From an uncultured Vampirovibrio sp. (GTDB lineage Bacteria; Cyanobacteriota; Vampirovibrionia; Gastranaerophilales; Gastranaerophilaceae), in contig CAJTPW010000004.1 in the NCBI GenBank assembly GCA_910578465.1, positions 124,001 to 188,000 of the forward strand: DNA of 64,000 nucleotides. Reading direction: 5' to 3'. Made by a program: the position numbers and the translations under genes. Positions 24,718 through 33,344 of this stretch are shown here, piece by piece (position 1 is the first letter of the stretch; the number at the start of each line of letters is the position of its first letter). The notes below the pieces were generated by a model. That model saw nothing but the letters and a program-made list of their open reading frames with translations. It was not told the origin of the DNA and searched no databases.

Positions 24718-26877
24718 TTAGCACCCGCAGGATGTACAGCCGCAAGTACAGCCAAGAGCTGCTTTTGCTTCTTCGAGTCTTACTTTAATTCTGCCGTCAA
24801 CTGCAATGCCTTCGCCTGTTTTTTCGCTTATAAGAAGCGGGTTGATATCCAATTCGTCAATGAATTTGAAATCTGAAACAAGCTGGGATAATCTGAGCAA
24901 AGTTTCCTGAATTTGGCTAATTTGTGCAGGTGTTGTACCTCTTGCGCCTTCAAGCAGCTTATATGCTTTAACGGATTTAATCATTTCAATAGCGTCATTA
25001 TCCGTTAAAGGAGCAATTCTAAACGTTACATCCTTCATCACTTCAACAAATACGCCGCCAAGACCAAACATCATCATAGGGCCGTATTGCGGATCTGTTG
25101 CAATACCGCAAACCATTTCGCGGCTGCCTTTAACCATTTCCTGAATGATAACGCCTTCCAGACCTTCAAGTAAACCTTTTGCTTCCAGTCTTGAAATCAG
25201 GCCTTTGTATTCGTTTCTCAGCTGTTCTTCAGATTGAATATTAACGATAACGCCGCCCACATCCGTTTTATGTGAGGTTGTTTTTGATGTCATCTTCATA
25301 ACAACGGGGTAGCCTATGTTGTTTGCAACGGTTGCTGCCTCATCTTCATTAACAGCCAGACCGTATTTGCAGGCTCTGATACCGTATGCCTGAAGTACAT
25401 CGATTGATTCAAGGGTTGTAAGCTGGTCTCTTCCTTCTGCAAGGGAGGACTTGATAATTTTTTCAACCTTTGCTCTGTCTACATCAAAGCATGGGATTTT
25501 GCCCATCGGTTTTTCCATCCACTGTCTTTGCTCATCAAGACGGAGGAATGCTTCTGCGGCTTCTTCCGCGTACATATAAAACGGCATATTGACATCCATA
25601 TTTGAAATTTCAGTAAAGAAATCGCTTGTTGTCATAAATACCCCTACAATCGGTTTTTGCGGGTTTTTAGCCTTAATTTCCATCAAAGCTTTTGCAACGT
25701 CAATATCTTTTAAGCCAAGGAACGGCAAGTAGATTACCATAATCATATCAACATTTTCATCCGCAATAACGGTTTCAAGAGTTTGGATGTAGTGTTCAAT
25801 CGGAGCAGAAGCTATCATATCCACGGGGTTTTTAACGGAAGCTGCCGCAGGAAGGAAGCTTCTTAATTTTTCTTTTGTTTCATCCGTAATTTTTGCCATC
25901 TGCATACCGTTCTCACAGATTGCATCCGTTGCCATAATTCCGGGGCCGCCTGAGTTTGTAATGATTGCTACACGGTTTCCTTTTGGAATCGGGCAGTTTG
26001 AGAATGCTTTAGCGTTTGCAAAAAGGTTTTTCAAAGAAAATTCTCTGATAACGCCTGATTGTTTTAAAAGAGCTGCTGCGGCTTTGTCTGCACCTGCAAG
26101 AGAGCCTGTGTGTGAGCTTGCAGCGCTTGCGCCTGCTGCAGAGCGTCCTGCCTTAAGCGCCAAAATAGGTTTTTTCTTTGTGATTCTTGAAGCTAATTTT
26201 CTGAAATTAGCAGGGTTTTGGATTGATTCCATATAAAGTAAAATTTGTTTTACATCGTCATCGTTTTCCCAGTATTCAAGCATGGTTTCAGCGTTAACAT
26301 CTGCCTGGTTTCCGATTGATACAAACTGCGCAAAACCAAGATTTAAATCTTTTAAGATGTTTAAAATGCCGCCGCCAAGAGCGCCCGATTGTGAAACAAA
26401 ACCGATATCACCGCGAACGGGAAGGCTTTCAGCGAATGTTGCATCCATCATAACTTCAGGGTTTGTGTTTAAAACACCGAGGCAGTTGGGGCCAACACAT
26501 CTCATGCCGTATTCTCTTACTTTTTCAAGCAATTGGCGTTCAAGTTCCGCACCTTCTTTACCTGTTTCTTTGAAACCTGCTGTTATTATACAGAGGCCTT
26601 TTATACCTTTTTTGTTACAATCGTCGATTGTTTGAAGAACAAACTTTGAATTTACGACAATAACGGCTAAATCAACTTCGCCAGGTACTTCCAATATTGA
26701 AGTATATGCTTGAAAACCTTCAATCATTCCGCCTTTAGGGTTTACAGGGTAGATTTGCCCTTTAAATTTATAATCTCTAAGCCTTTGCATAATCTCGGAA
26801 CCGATTGTTTTAGGCTTTGTGGAAGCGCCTATAACAGCAACTGATTTAGGTTTCATGATTTTGTCCAGTACATTCAT
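24718..26877 (-). CDS. ADP-forming acetate/acyl-CoA ligase (fused alpha-beta) with Cys-rich tail
   Basis: The enzyme converts acetyl-CoA or another acyl-CoA to the free acid while making ATP, a fermentative energy step. Residues 1-130 are a CoA-binding Rossmann domain (AVIGASTKPKTIG, GPNCLGVLN). Two succinyl-CoA-ligase-like domains follow, with the phospho-His in SSHTGSLAG (His256). The C-terminal ATP-grasp domain has YPVVMKMTSKTTSHKTDVGGV, a GREMVCGIA-like loop and INPLL. The fused order is the usual bacterial one. The last residues GCTCGCTSCGC contain five Cys and are not part of the family. It forms a single-gene transcript between two strong terminators. Confidence 0.93.
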   Translation of the reverse strand: MNVLDKIMKPKSVAVIGASTKPKTIGSEIMQRLRDYKFKGQIYPVNPKGGMIEGFQAYTSILEVPGEVDLAVIVVNSKFVLQTIDDCNKKGIKGLCIITAGFKETGKEGAELERQLLEKVREYGMRCVGPNCLGVLNTNPEVMMDATFAESLPVRGDIGFVSQSGALGGGILNILKDLNLGFAQFVSIGNQADVNAETMLEYWENDDDVKQILLYMESIQNPANFRKLASRITKKKPILALKAGRSAAGASAASSHTGSLAGADKAAAALLKQSGVIREFSLKNLFANAKAFSNCPIPKGNRVAIITNSGGPGIMATDAICENGMQMAKITDETKEKLRSFLPAAASVKNPVDMIASAPIEHYIQTLETVIADENVDMIMVIYLPFLGLKDIDVAKALMEIKAKNPQKPIVGVFMTTSDFFTEISNMDVNMPFYMYAEEAAEAFLRLDEQRQWMEKPMGKIPCFDVDRAKVEKIIKSSLAEGRDQLTTLESIDVLQAYGIRACKYGLAVNEDEAATVANNIGYPVVMKMTSKTTSHKTDVGGVIVNIQSEEQLRNEYKGLISRLEAKGLLEGLEGVIIQEMVKGSREMVCGIATDPQYGPMMMFGLGGVFVEVMKDVTFRIAPLTDNDAIEMIKSVKAYKLLEGARGTTPAQISQIQETLLRLSQLVSDFKFIDELDINPLLISEKTGEGIAVDGRIKVRLEEAKAALGCTCGCTSCGC

Positions 26878-26921
26878 TTTTAAAGACCTTTCCTTTTAAT
26901 TTACGAGTTTTATAAAAATTT

Positions 26922-26953
26922 ACGGGCCCTGCTTACTTTTTCTTTGGGCCCGT
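26922..26953 (-). terminator. terminator of the radical SAM gene
   Basis: ACGGGCCC and GGGCCCGT form an 8-bp GC-rich stem directly after the minus-strand radical SAM stop, followed by T residues. Confidence 0.75.
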
Positions 26954-26955
26954 TT

Positions 26956-27621
26956 TTAATATCCGTTTTGTATCCATTCTCTTGCTCTGAATTTTGCACC
27001 AAGGTTTAGCGCAATTTCTTTGCACGCTTCAACATCGACTGAGTATACTTCAGGTTTAAAGCCTGAAACAACAGACAGTGTCGTATCAATTCCTTCTTCA
27101 ACACAAAGTTTTGCAAAATCAAGCATAGCCTTATAAGCACCTTCAAAAGAAGGCTTTGAGATTTTATTGTAAACTTCTTCGTTTTGTGCGTTTAAGCTTA
27201 TTGAAATTGAATCAACCAGAGGAGCAAGCTCTGTTACAATGTTTCTTTTTGCAATAAAATTTCCATGGCCGTTTGTGTTTATTCTGATTTTAAGGTCTGC
27301 CATATTTTTTCTAATATATTTTGCAACCTCAATTACTTCACTATAGCGGGCTAACGGTTCTCCGTATCCGCAAAATACAATTTCATTTTTAATGTTCTCT
27401 TTTTTTTCTTTGATTTGCGCTATAACATCATCCGCTGTGATTTTAGCGCCTTTGTGCCACATATAAGCACCCTTAACATCGTCCTTATCGTTTCTAAGGC
27501 AAAAGACGCAGGAATTTGTGCAGGCATTTGTAATATTTATATATGTCTTACCATCCAAAAAATAAACAAGATTAAGTTTTTCTTCCGTATTTGATAAATT
27601 GGTATTTGACAAGTGGAGCAC
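26956..27621 (-). CDS. radical SAM protein (TatD-linked type)
   Basis: The motif NACTNSCVFC supplies the three Cys that bind the 4Fe-4S cluster used to cleave S-adenosylmethionine. FCGYGEPLAR is the GGE-like SAM motif, and RINTNGHGN and SISLNAQNEEVYNKI are barrel strands. The length (221) and the TYINITNACTN opening match the small radical SAM proteins associated with TatD nucleases, as I recall them. The reaction is unknown. There is no TatD gene here. It could also be read as a QueE-like enzyme but lacks the usual QueE cluster spacing. It is transcribed alone. Confidence 0.82.
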   Translation of the reverse strand: MLHLSNTNLSNTEEKLNLVYFLDGKTYINITNACTNSCVFCLRNDKDDVKGAYMWHKGAKITADDVIAQIKEKKENIKNEIVFCGYGEPLARYSEVIEVAKYIRKNMADLKIRINTNGHGNFIAKRNIVTELAPLVDSISISLNAQNEEVYNKISKPSFEGAYKAMLDFAKLCVEEGIDTTLSVVSGFKPEVYSVDVEACKEIALNLGAKFRAREWIQNGY

Positions 27622-27867
27622 CTCTTTTTAAAAATTTTAAAACTTTATCAAGTTATACAAAATTTTCGCACAAGAAGGCGCTTAAATCAAGTAATATATT
27701 TGAGTTTTTTAAATCACGATAACAGGGTGCGGGGGATAAAAAGTGTCTTAAAACGTATAATTTTAAGTGTAAAAAGTTTAAAGGTTTTAAAAATGGGGAT
27801 AGTAAGCCGTTGTTTTGCCTGTTTTGTCAATTTTTAAACCTGACGGGCAAAACTTTTATGCTAAATA

Positions 27868-28155
27868 TTATTCGCCGAATTTTCGAAGGGCAAAATCGTT
27901 TAATGCGAGAAATTCCGCATCAAGCGCAGCTTCCTGAAATTCTCTTACATCGGCTTCAACATTTTTCGGGTCAAATTTGTACGCACCCTTAAATGCCATG
28001 GCTCTGCCCACATTTTCAAGAGCTTCCATAGCGGAGGCTTCTGTCGGAATGCAGTCAGGACATTCGCATTTTTGAGCTTCTTCTTTTTCGGGTTTACTTT
28101 TGCCTGTAAAATTGATGGCATTAAAACCGTTTAAGTTGTTGATGTTGTTTGACAT
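27868..28155 (-). CDS. small hypothetical protein with NFTGK motif and Cys cluster
   Basis: No family recognised. The protein opens MSNNINNLNGFNAINFTGKS, one of the clearest cases of the recurring N-terminal signature (NFTG at 15-18). It is followed by a short acidic-basic linker, a CECPDC cluster at about 29-34 that could bind a metal, and a helical acidic C-terminal half. It has 95 residues and no membrane span. It stands alone, separated from its neighbours by long AT-rich stretches. A GGGAGAAAAG sits upstream of the ATG. Confidence 0.7.
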   Translation of the reverse strand: MSNNINNLNGFNAINFTGKSKPEKEEAQKCECPDCIPTEASAMEALENVGRAMAFKGAYKFDPKNVEADVREFQEAALDAEFLALNDFALRKFGE

Positions 28156-28609
28156 ACTTTTCTCCCAATCGTGTTTACTTTGGAGTTATCTGAAAAATGC
28201 ACAAAAAAAATTATATTTTAATCGTTTGCATTTTTCGCTTTTTCATATAAAACATGAAAAAAATATTTTTTGCTAGTATATGTATAAAATATATACTATT
28301 TTTTTACAAAAAATTTGTGGTATTTGAAATAGCCTGATAAGGCAAGGCTTTTGGCTAATATTTTCAATTTACAAAACTTAATAAATACTATACTTCAAAG
28401 CAAATTTACCCGCAAGTTATAATATTTTATCAAAATAAAAAAGCCAATTTTCATTTTAGAAATTTGGCTCTAACAAGGATGACAATAAAGTTTATGGTGT
28501 GTAATAAAAACTTTTTATTTATATTAAGGTTTTCGGCCGTTTGAAAACAAACTTTTGCCGATTTGTTAAAATCTCCCCCAAACGGTGTAATTTAGTGTAT
28601 AATCTTTTT
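28156..28609. other. 454-base AT-rich gene-free stretch with palindrome
   Basis: No supported gene. It holds an 8-bp inverted repeat (TAGTATAT 28274-28281 and ATATACTA 28291-28298) with a TATAAA in its spacer, which could be a promoter with operator. A terminator-like hairpin follows at 28442-28468 (AGCCAA...TTGGCT). The spacing would allow a small RNA of about 170 bases between them. Confidence 0.35.
28598..28603 (+). promoter_or_regulatory. -10 element of the glycosyltransferase gene
   Basis: TATAAT ends six bases before the ATG at 28610, with no Shine-Dalgarno sequence, so the transcript is probably leaderless. Confidence 0.5.
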
Positions 28610-29575
28610 ATGAAATTAATTATACAAATACCCTGCTATAACGAAGAGGAAATGCTTCCTGTTACAGTAAAATCTATCCCGAGGCAAATTGAAGGGATTG
28701 ATAGAGTTGAAATTTTAGTAATAAACGACGGCTCGGACGATGCAACGGCACATGTGGCAAAGGAGCTCGGGGTTAATTATATTGTAAATTTCCCGAAAAA
28801 CCTGGGGCTTGCGCGGGCATTTGACGCAGGGCTTAAAGCTTGTGTTAAATTCGGTGCGGATATTATAGTAAATCTTGATGCGGATAATCAATATTGTGCG
28901 GATGATATCCCGAGGCTTATAAAACCTGTCTTGGAAAATAAGGCGGATATCGTAATCGGCGCAAGGCCGATTGAAAAAATTAAGCATTTTTCTCCTTTAA
29001 AGAAAATTCTTCAAAAATTCGGATCATATGTGATGAAGAAAATTTCAGGTGCGGATATTTTGGACGCACCGAGCGGCTTTCGCGCATTCAGCAGGCATGC
29101 TGCAATGCGGACAAACATTTTTGATAATTATACATACACGATGGAATCGATTATTCAGGCACAAAGAAAGGGGCTTTCAATCGTAAATGTTCCCGTTCGC
29201 GTCAATGAGGAAGATATGAGACCTTCAAGGCTTATAAAGAATAATCTTCAATATATTGTCCGCTCTGCAAAGACGATGGTGAGGTTTTTTATCATCTATC
29301 ATCCGTTCAGATTTTTCGCTACCCTTTCTTCCATATTTTTTGTTTTTGGGTTTGGTGTAGGTTTGAGGTTTTTATACTTCTATTTCCTCGGGGATGGAGC
29401 AGGGCACATTCAATCCGTTATTTTATGCGGCCTTTTAATCACTGCAGGTTTTCAAACGGCTCTTCTTGCAATTATTGCTGATTTAATGGGAATTAACAGA
29501 AAATTAATTGAAGATGTGCAAGTTAAGGTTCAAAATGTTACATTGGAAGTAAACAACTCGCTTAAAAGATATTAA
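28610..29575 (+). CDS. family 2 glycosyltransferase, dolichol-phosphate-mannose-synthase-like
   Basis: The N-terminal GT-A domain shows IPCYNEEEMLP, VINDGSDDAT, ARAFDAGLKAC and the DXD-type NLDADNQY. A DAPSGFRAFSR motif follows. Two hydrophobic segments near the C-terminus (about 250-270 and 285-305) anchor it in the membrane. Enzymes of this sort pass a sugar from a nucleotide to a lipid phosphate for envelope polysaccharides. I chose the ATG at 28610; the frame is open for 23 more codons upstream, but those have no family similarity. Confidence 0.88.
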   Translation: MKLIIQIPCYNEEEMLPVTVKSIPRQIEGIDRVEILVINDGSDDATAHVAKELGVNYIVNFPKNLGLARAFDAGLKACVKFGADIIVNLDADNQYCADDIPRLIKPVLENKADIVIGARPIEKIKHFSPLKKILQKFGSYVMKKISGADILDAPSGFRAFSRHAAMRTNIFDNYTYTMESIIQAQRKGLSIVNVPVRVNEEDMRPSRLIKNNLQYIVRSAKTMVRFFIIYHPFRFFATLSSIFFVFGFGVGLRFLYFYFLGDGAGHIQSVILCGLLITAGFQTALLAIIADLMGINRKLIEDVQVKVQNVTLEVNNSLKRY

Positions 29576-29591
29576 GAAAGAATTAAATATT

Positions 29592-30005
29592 ATGTTAAAA
29601 GAAAAAGCAATCGAAAATTTTAAATCAGGATATTCTTGCTCGGAATCTGTTGTAAAGGCAGCGGTTGATGAAGGGCTTGTGCCTTTGGAACTGCTTTCCT
29701 GTGCTACGAGTTTTTCGGGCGGTATGGGCTCAGGCTGTCTTTGCGGGGCAATTGCAGGGGCGCAAATTGTTATCGGATATATTCACGGCAAAGGAAAAAC
29801 CGAATATGCCCGTGCTCTTGCAAAAGAGTTTATCGAAAAATTTAAAGAAAACCACAAAGCAACCTGCTGTAAGGTTTTAACCCATGGGTTTGATTTTCAT
29901 TCCAAAGAAAGAAAGGCACACTGCGTTAATATGGTGTCAGCAAGTGCTGAAATTTTAACAAACCTTTTAGACAAGGCAAAAGAAACTGCAAAGGAAAGCG
30001 TTTAG
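29592..30005 (+). CDS. C_GCAxxG_C_C family redox protein
   Basis: This small family is found in anaerobes and named after its conserved cysteines. The protein has SCSESVV, the core SGCLCGAIAGAQI (in place of GCGxxG), the CCKVLT motif, and a late HCVNMV. It probably binds a metal or handles thiol redox; its substrate is not known. It starts 16 bases after the glycosyltransferase stop and may be cotranscribed with it. Confidence 0.82.
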   Translation: MLKEKAIENFKSGYSCSESVVKAAVDEGLVPLELLSCATSFSGGMGSGCLCGAIAGAQIVIGYIHGKGKTEYARALAKEFIEKFKENHKATCCKVLTHGFDFHSKERKAHCVNMVSASAEILTNLLDKAKETAKESV

Positions 30006-30039
30006 TTTTTTATATCCAAAAAAACGGAACGATTAAAAA

Positions 30040-30270
30040 CTAAACAATGTTTCTTAAATTGAGCTTATGTTGAATCGGTTCCGATTCAAAAAGGTCTCCT
30101 ATTGTGCAATCTAAAGCATCGCAGAGTTTATCCATATTTTCATAGGAAGGTTGTGTTCTGCCGTTTGCCCAGGAATAAACCGTTTGTTGGGGAAGCTGAA
30201 GTTCTTTTGCAAGTTTGTAGAGGCTGTAGCCCTTGTTTTTCTTTGCAATTTCTCTGATTTTAATTTTCAT
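30040..30270 (-). CDS. XRE-type helix-turn-helix regulator, 76 residues
   Basis: The protein is a single HTH_3 domain: KNKGYSLYKLAKELQLPQQTVYSWANGRTQPSYENMDKLCDALDC. The motif TVYSWANGRTQPS is the recognition helix. It has a short acidic tail (LFESEPIQ). An AGGA precedes the ATG by 8 bases. A 10-bp perfect inverted repeat at 30401-30429, between it and the divergent TPR operon, is a candidate target. Confidence 0.85.
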   Translation of the reverse strand: MKIKIREIAKKNKGYSLYKLAKELQLPQQTVYSWANGRTQPSYENMDKLCDALDCTIGDLFESEPIQHKLNLRNIV

Positions 30271-30400
30271 ATAAAAATCCTGATACTATACAAGTTTTTG
30301 TAATACCAAAACCAATATTATATAATTTAATTTAAAAATAAATCATACAAATACATCAGAATATATTTTGAATGGCGGATTATAATATTAGAGTAAAATG

Positions 30401-30429
30401 TTATACCTTATACTTGCCATAAGGTATAA
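30401..30429. promoter_or_regulatory. inverted repeat between regulator and TPR operon
   Basis: TTATACCTTA (30401-30410) and TAAGGTATAA (30420-30429) are perfect inverted copies with a 9-base spacer. It lies 49 bases before the TPR operon start. Confidence 0.5.
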
Positions 30430-30477
30430 AATAATTATAAAATAGTTAGTAATAAAGTAATTTAAGGATATGAACCA

Positions 30478-31113
30478 ATGATGAAAAAGATTGCACTAGT
30501 GTTAGCCCTGACTGTTATTACAGCTTACACAACAAATATTACTCTTGCGGCAACAAAAGCGGCAAAACGTTCCGTTACCGTAAGCTCTCCCGTTTATGCG
30601 GCAATAGCAAAGTATAAACAAAAAAATTATACAGGCTGTATTCAGGATTTAACCCCTGTTGTTGAAAAAGATGCAAACAATGCCGTTGCGCAATATTATC
30701 TGGGTATTTCATATACACAGCTCGGTATGAAGGGCGAAGCAAAAGAAGCTTATCAAAAAGTTATCGATTTGAATGTTGATACAAAATTAACCGAATATTC
30801 AAAAAGAGCAGTAGCCTGCATAGACGGCCGTCCCGAGTGTTCTGCAAACTATGTTGATAAAAATGCTCCTGTAGACGATATGGCCGTGTTCATTAAATCC
30901 GGAAAATTCCTTGATGACAGCGTTCAAAAGCAAATTCAGGAAAAATCGCTTGATAAATTAAAAGACCAAATCAATAACGATACTATGCCTGATGTTCAAA
31001 ATTATAAATATTTAAACGATGCTTCAGGTTCAATGAATGCACAGCCTACGGATAAAGAAATTGCTGATGCGGTAAGGGTTTTAGCGAAAGCAGGTGTAAA
31101 CCCTTTTATCTAA
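30478..31113 (+). CDS. exported TPR-repeat protein
   Basis: The protein begins with a Sec-type signal peptide (MMKKIALVLALTVITAYTT, cleavage near ITLAA). Residues about 35-110 form two tetratricopeptide-like repeats (AIAKYKQKNYTGCIQDL and AVAQYYLGISYTQLGMKGEAKEAYQKVIDL). The rest is polar and helical. It probably acts as an extracytoplasmic scaffold. An AAGGAT lies 8 bases before the ATG at 30472, or further from the ATGs at 30478 and 30481, so the start may vary by one or two codons. The next gene overlaps its stop. Confidence 0.75.
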   Translation: MMKKIALVLALTVITAYTTNITLAATKAAKRSVTVSSPVYAAIAKYKQKNYTGCIQDLTPVVEKDANNAVAQYYLGISYTQLGMKGEAKEAYQKVIDLNVDTKLTEYSKRAVACIDGRPECSANYVDKNAPVDDMAVFIKSGKFLDDSVQKQIQEKSLDKLKDQINNDTMPDVQNYKYLNDASGSMNAQPTDKEIADAVRVLAKAGVNPFI

Positions 31114-31382
31114 TGCAAGCCGGGGGCGGCTTCGGGCAAAACCCGTATGCTAACCCCTACGGCCAATACGGAACTCCTGAAATGGCACAGCTTGCGGTAA
31201 TGTTAGGCGGAATGAATTCCAACAACGGCAATAATATGAATAATATTAATGCCTATCTCCCGTATATGATGGCTCAGGGCTCAAATAATCCTGACAGTGC
31301 AAAACAGATGATGCAGGCAATGATGATGAGCCAGATGATGCCCGAGTTCGGATTTAACAATAATTCAAACGGAAGTTTCTAA
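31113..31382 (+). CDS. Asn/Met/Gly-rich small protein in TPR operon
   Basis: No family recognised. The start overlaps the TPR stop by one base (TAATG), so it is coupled to that gene. The first 20 residues are Gly/Tyr/Asn/Pro-rich, and the second half is Met-rich (MMQAMMMSQMM) with Asn runs. Such composition suggests a disordered or aggregating chain. The sequence has no signal peptide of its own. Confidence 0.6.
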   Translation: MQAGGGFGQNPYANPYGQYGTPEMAQLAVMLGGMNSNNGNNMNNINAYLPYMMAQGSNNPDSAKQMMQAMMMSQMMPEFGFNNNSNGSF

Positions 31383-31391
31383 GTTTTTCAA

Positions 31392-32006
31392 ATGAGAAAT
31401 GCTGATATAGACTTTGCCAGATTTTGCTTTGAAAACAGGCAGTATGAAAAAGCAAAAGAAATATTTTTAAATAATGATATGCTGTATGAAGCGGGGTTTT
31501 CTTCGCTTTTATCGGGAAATCAAAAAGGTGCAAAGCTTATCTGGAAAGAAGTTAAAGACCCTTGCCCTGCTACGGGGTGGGGTCTTATTATTTTGGATAT
31601 TCTTGATGAAAAGTCTTTTGTGAAGGGCCCTGGGTATTTTCAAACAAGAGCATTTTTTGAAGTTTATTTAAACCTTTTTATTGAAAACAAGCTCTACGAT
31701 TGGGCAGACAGTATGATTGAATCGTACAAATTTTTTACACGATCAAACTGTGAAGTGCCGAAATTTATCGCAAGAGTTTTGTCTTTTTGGGGATATGCTC
31801 CCCTTGTGCATGAATTTGCCGAAATAGCAAAGAAAATCTGTGTTTTTGATCCTGAAATTCATTTTATAGAAGCGGAAACGTTTCTTGCCGAGGAAAAATA
31901 TAATCAGGCATATGACGCGATTAAAGAAACGCTAAAAGTGGCGCCGAATTATTTTCCTGCTATGAAGATGAAAGCTATGCTTGAAAATTCGGGGTTTGTA
32001 CTGTAG
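31392..32006 (+). CDS. TPR-like helical protein
   Basis: The 204-residue protein has the helix-pair rhythm of tetratricopeptide repeats: FARFCFENRQYEKAKEIFL near the start and AETFLAEEKYNQAYDAIKETL near the end. There is no signal peptide, so it should stay in the cytoplasm, unlike the TPR protein two genes upstream. It follows nine bases after the Met-rich gene in the same operon. Function is unknown. Confidence 0.65.
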   Translation: MRNADIDFARFCFENRQYEKAKEIFLNNDMLYEAGFSSLLSGNQKGAKLIWKEVKDPCPATGWGLIILDILDEKSFVKGPGYFQTRAFFEVYLNLFIENKLYDWADSMIESYKFFTRSNCEVPKFIARVLSFWGYAPLVHEFAEIAKKICVFDPEIHFIEAETFLAEEKYNQAYDAIKETLKVAPNYFPAMKMKAMLENSGFVL

Positions 32007-32015
32007 GGGGCGCAG

Positions 32016-32237
32016 TTATTTGTTTTTCAGTGCACCGACACTTTCTTTTTTAGCAAGATACAGTGTTATGGTGTATCCCAATTTATATATGAATTTTAAA
32101 TAAAACGTTGCGGCTTTTTTGCCGTAAAATTGATATTTATTCACTATCTCGAAAAGCTCAATGCTTTTTGTGCTTAATTTATCAAAATCGTAATCTTTTT
32201 CTATGCCCTTATAATATTCTAAATTTTTGCTATTCAT
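32016..32237 (-). CDS. small hypothetical helical protein, 73 residues
   Basis: No family recognised. It is predicted to be helical with a moderately hydrophobic stretch at about 40-62 (AATFYLKFIYKLGYTITLYLA), which could associate with a membrane. Lys and Tyr are abundant. The 3' end converges on the TPR-like gene nine bases away. Confidence 0.5.
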   Translation of the reverse strand: MNSKNLEYYKGIEKDYDFDKLSTKSIELFEIVNKYQFYGKKAATFYLKFIYKLGYTITLYLAKKESVGALKNK

Positions 32238-32362
32238 TGTTTTCCTTACTTTTTTAAAAGAAGGAGCAGGAGATTTTTATGCTTTAATGCAGGACCTTCT
32301 GCTCTTAAACTGTCTGGAATTAAGTATTTATATTCTATTTAATGTTGTTACTTGTATTCTAC

Positions 32363-32401
32363 AACAATTAGTTATATATGACAATAACTAATTGTTAGTT
32401 A
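32363..32401. promoter_or_regulatory. nested palindromes upstream of XRE regulator
   Basis: AACAATTAGTTAT (32363-32375) and ATAACTAATTGTT (32384-32396) are perfect inverted copies 8 bases apart. The right arm overlaps a second palindrome, TAACTAA-TTG-TTAGTTA (32385-32401). Together they give repeated TTAGTTA half-sites, as expected of an autoregulated XRE operator. Confidence 0.55.
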
Positions 32402-32448
32402 CTACAAATGAATATTTTATTTAGCATTAAAATATAAGGATTTTTGTA

Positions 32449-32787
32449 GTGAAGAAAACGGATTTTACGGTAAGTTTAGGAAAAAGAATAGCCGAATTAA
32501 GGCTTACGAGAAAACTTTCGCAGGAAAATTTGGCTGAGATGTGTGAAATGACGCCCAATGCGGTCTCACTTATTGAAACCGGAAACAGGTTTCCAAGGAT
32601 TGATACTTTGGAGAAAATATCAAAAGTTTTCGGTATTACCGTAAATGATTTATTTGATTTTACAGAATGTGATTTGAATATTGAAGATATGCAAAATGGC
32701 ATTGCAAAAATGATTGAAGCCATTAAAGACGATAAAATAAAGACCATTGCTCTTTATAATTTTTTGAAAAATTTAATTAATATATAG
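32449..32787 (+). CDS. XRE-type regulator with C-terminal helical domain, 112 residues
   Basis: The N-terminal HTH_3 domain reads SLGKRIAELRLTRKLSQENLAEM, with recognition helix MTPNAVSLIETGNRFP and TLEKISKVFGITVNDLF. A C-terminal stretch of about 35 residues forms a helix pair (QNGIAKMIEAIKDDKIKTIALYNFLKNL). The proteins at 61433 and 63106 share this plan, so the three are probably paralogues. The start is GTG at 32449 with AAGGA 7 bases upstream. Nested palindromes just before it are its likely target. Confidence 0.85.
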   Translation: MKKTDFTVSLGKRIAELRLTRKLSQENLAEMCEMTPNAVSLIETGNRFPRIDTLEKISKVFGITVNDLFDFTECDLNIEDMQNGIAKMIEAIKDDKIKTIALYNFLKNLINI

Positions 32788-33344
32788 ATTTTGTGCAGAT
32801 ATTAAGACCGCGGGTCGGGCAGGTGCGCCCAACATTATTGATTTCGTTCTTTTTTGAATGTTCATTTTTCTTTTCTTGTTCCGATGCAAGAAAAGAAAAA
32901 CAGAACCAAAAAGAAAAGAACACGGTATATAGTCCCGCTTTTTTTAAATTTATGCAGTCTTAAGCTGCTCAGAGTCACTATTCCGCTTAAGCTAATTTAT
33001 ATCTCCATAAACCAATCTCAACCAACCTGTTATGGTCGCTCCATAGCTCCCTTCGCCTTTCATAGACTGCTAAATTTTAAAAAAGTATTAATGCGGAGTA
33101 AAAACTGTTCAACCAATGAACACTTAAATCCTGAAATGGAGAGGGCTTTGGTTGAAGGGACCGTAAAAGAGGCTTGGGGGCGGAGGTTCAAAATTTCAAT
33201 TGCAAATCATAGACGGGACCGTGTCCCTGAGGCCAAAGCCCTTGGAATGGAAGGATTTCATGGATTGTACACCAAAACTTCACAAATTGCTTTGCAGCTG
33301 TCACAATGCTTGCAATGATGTCGGGTATTGAAATGATTTTCTAT
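32788..33344. other. 557-base stretch with no convincing gene
   Basis: A long perfect inverted repeat lies at 32865-32900 (arms of 14 bases, TTTTTCTTTTCTTG and CAAGAAAAGAAAAA, 8-base spacer). A 154-codon frame (32854-33318, plus) is open but has no start signal or family, and its composition changes along its length. The stretch may be a decayed gene or a structured intergenic repeat. Confidence 0.4.

Noticed and set aside
27613..27837. 74-codon plus-strand frame upstream of the radical SAM gene
   Set aside because: It overlaps the start of the radical SAM gene, has no ribosome site and is composed of low-complexity AT-rich codons.
32854..33318. 154-codon plus-strand open frame as a gene
   Set aside because: No ribosome site, no family, and the first third reads through a perfect inverted repeat and a low-complexity Lys/Arg stretch. 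Kept only as a gene-free stretch.
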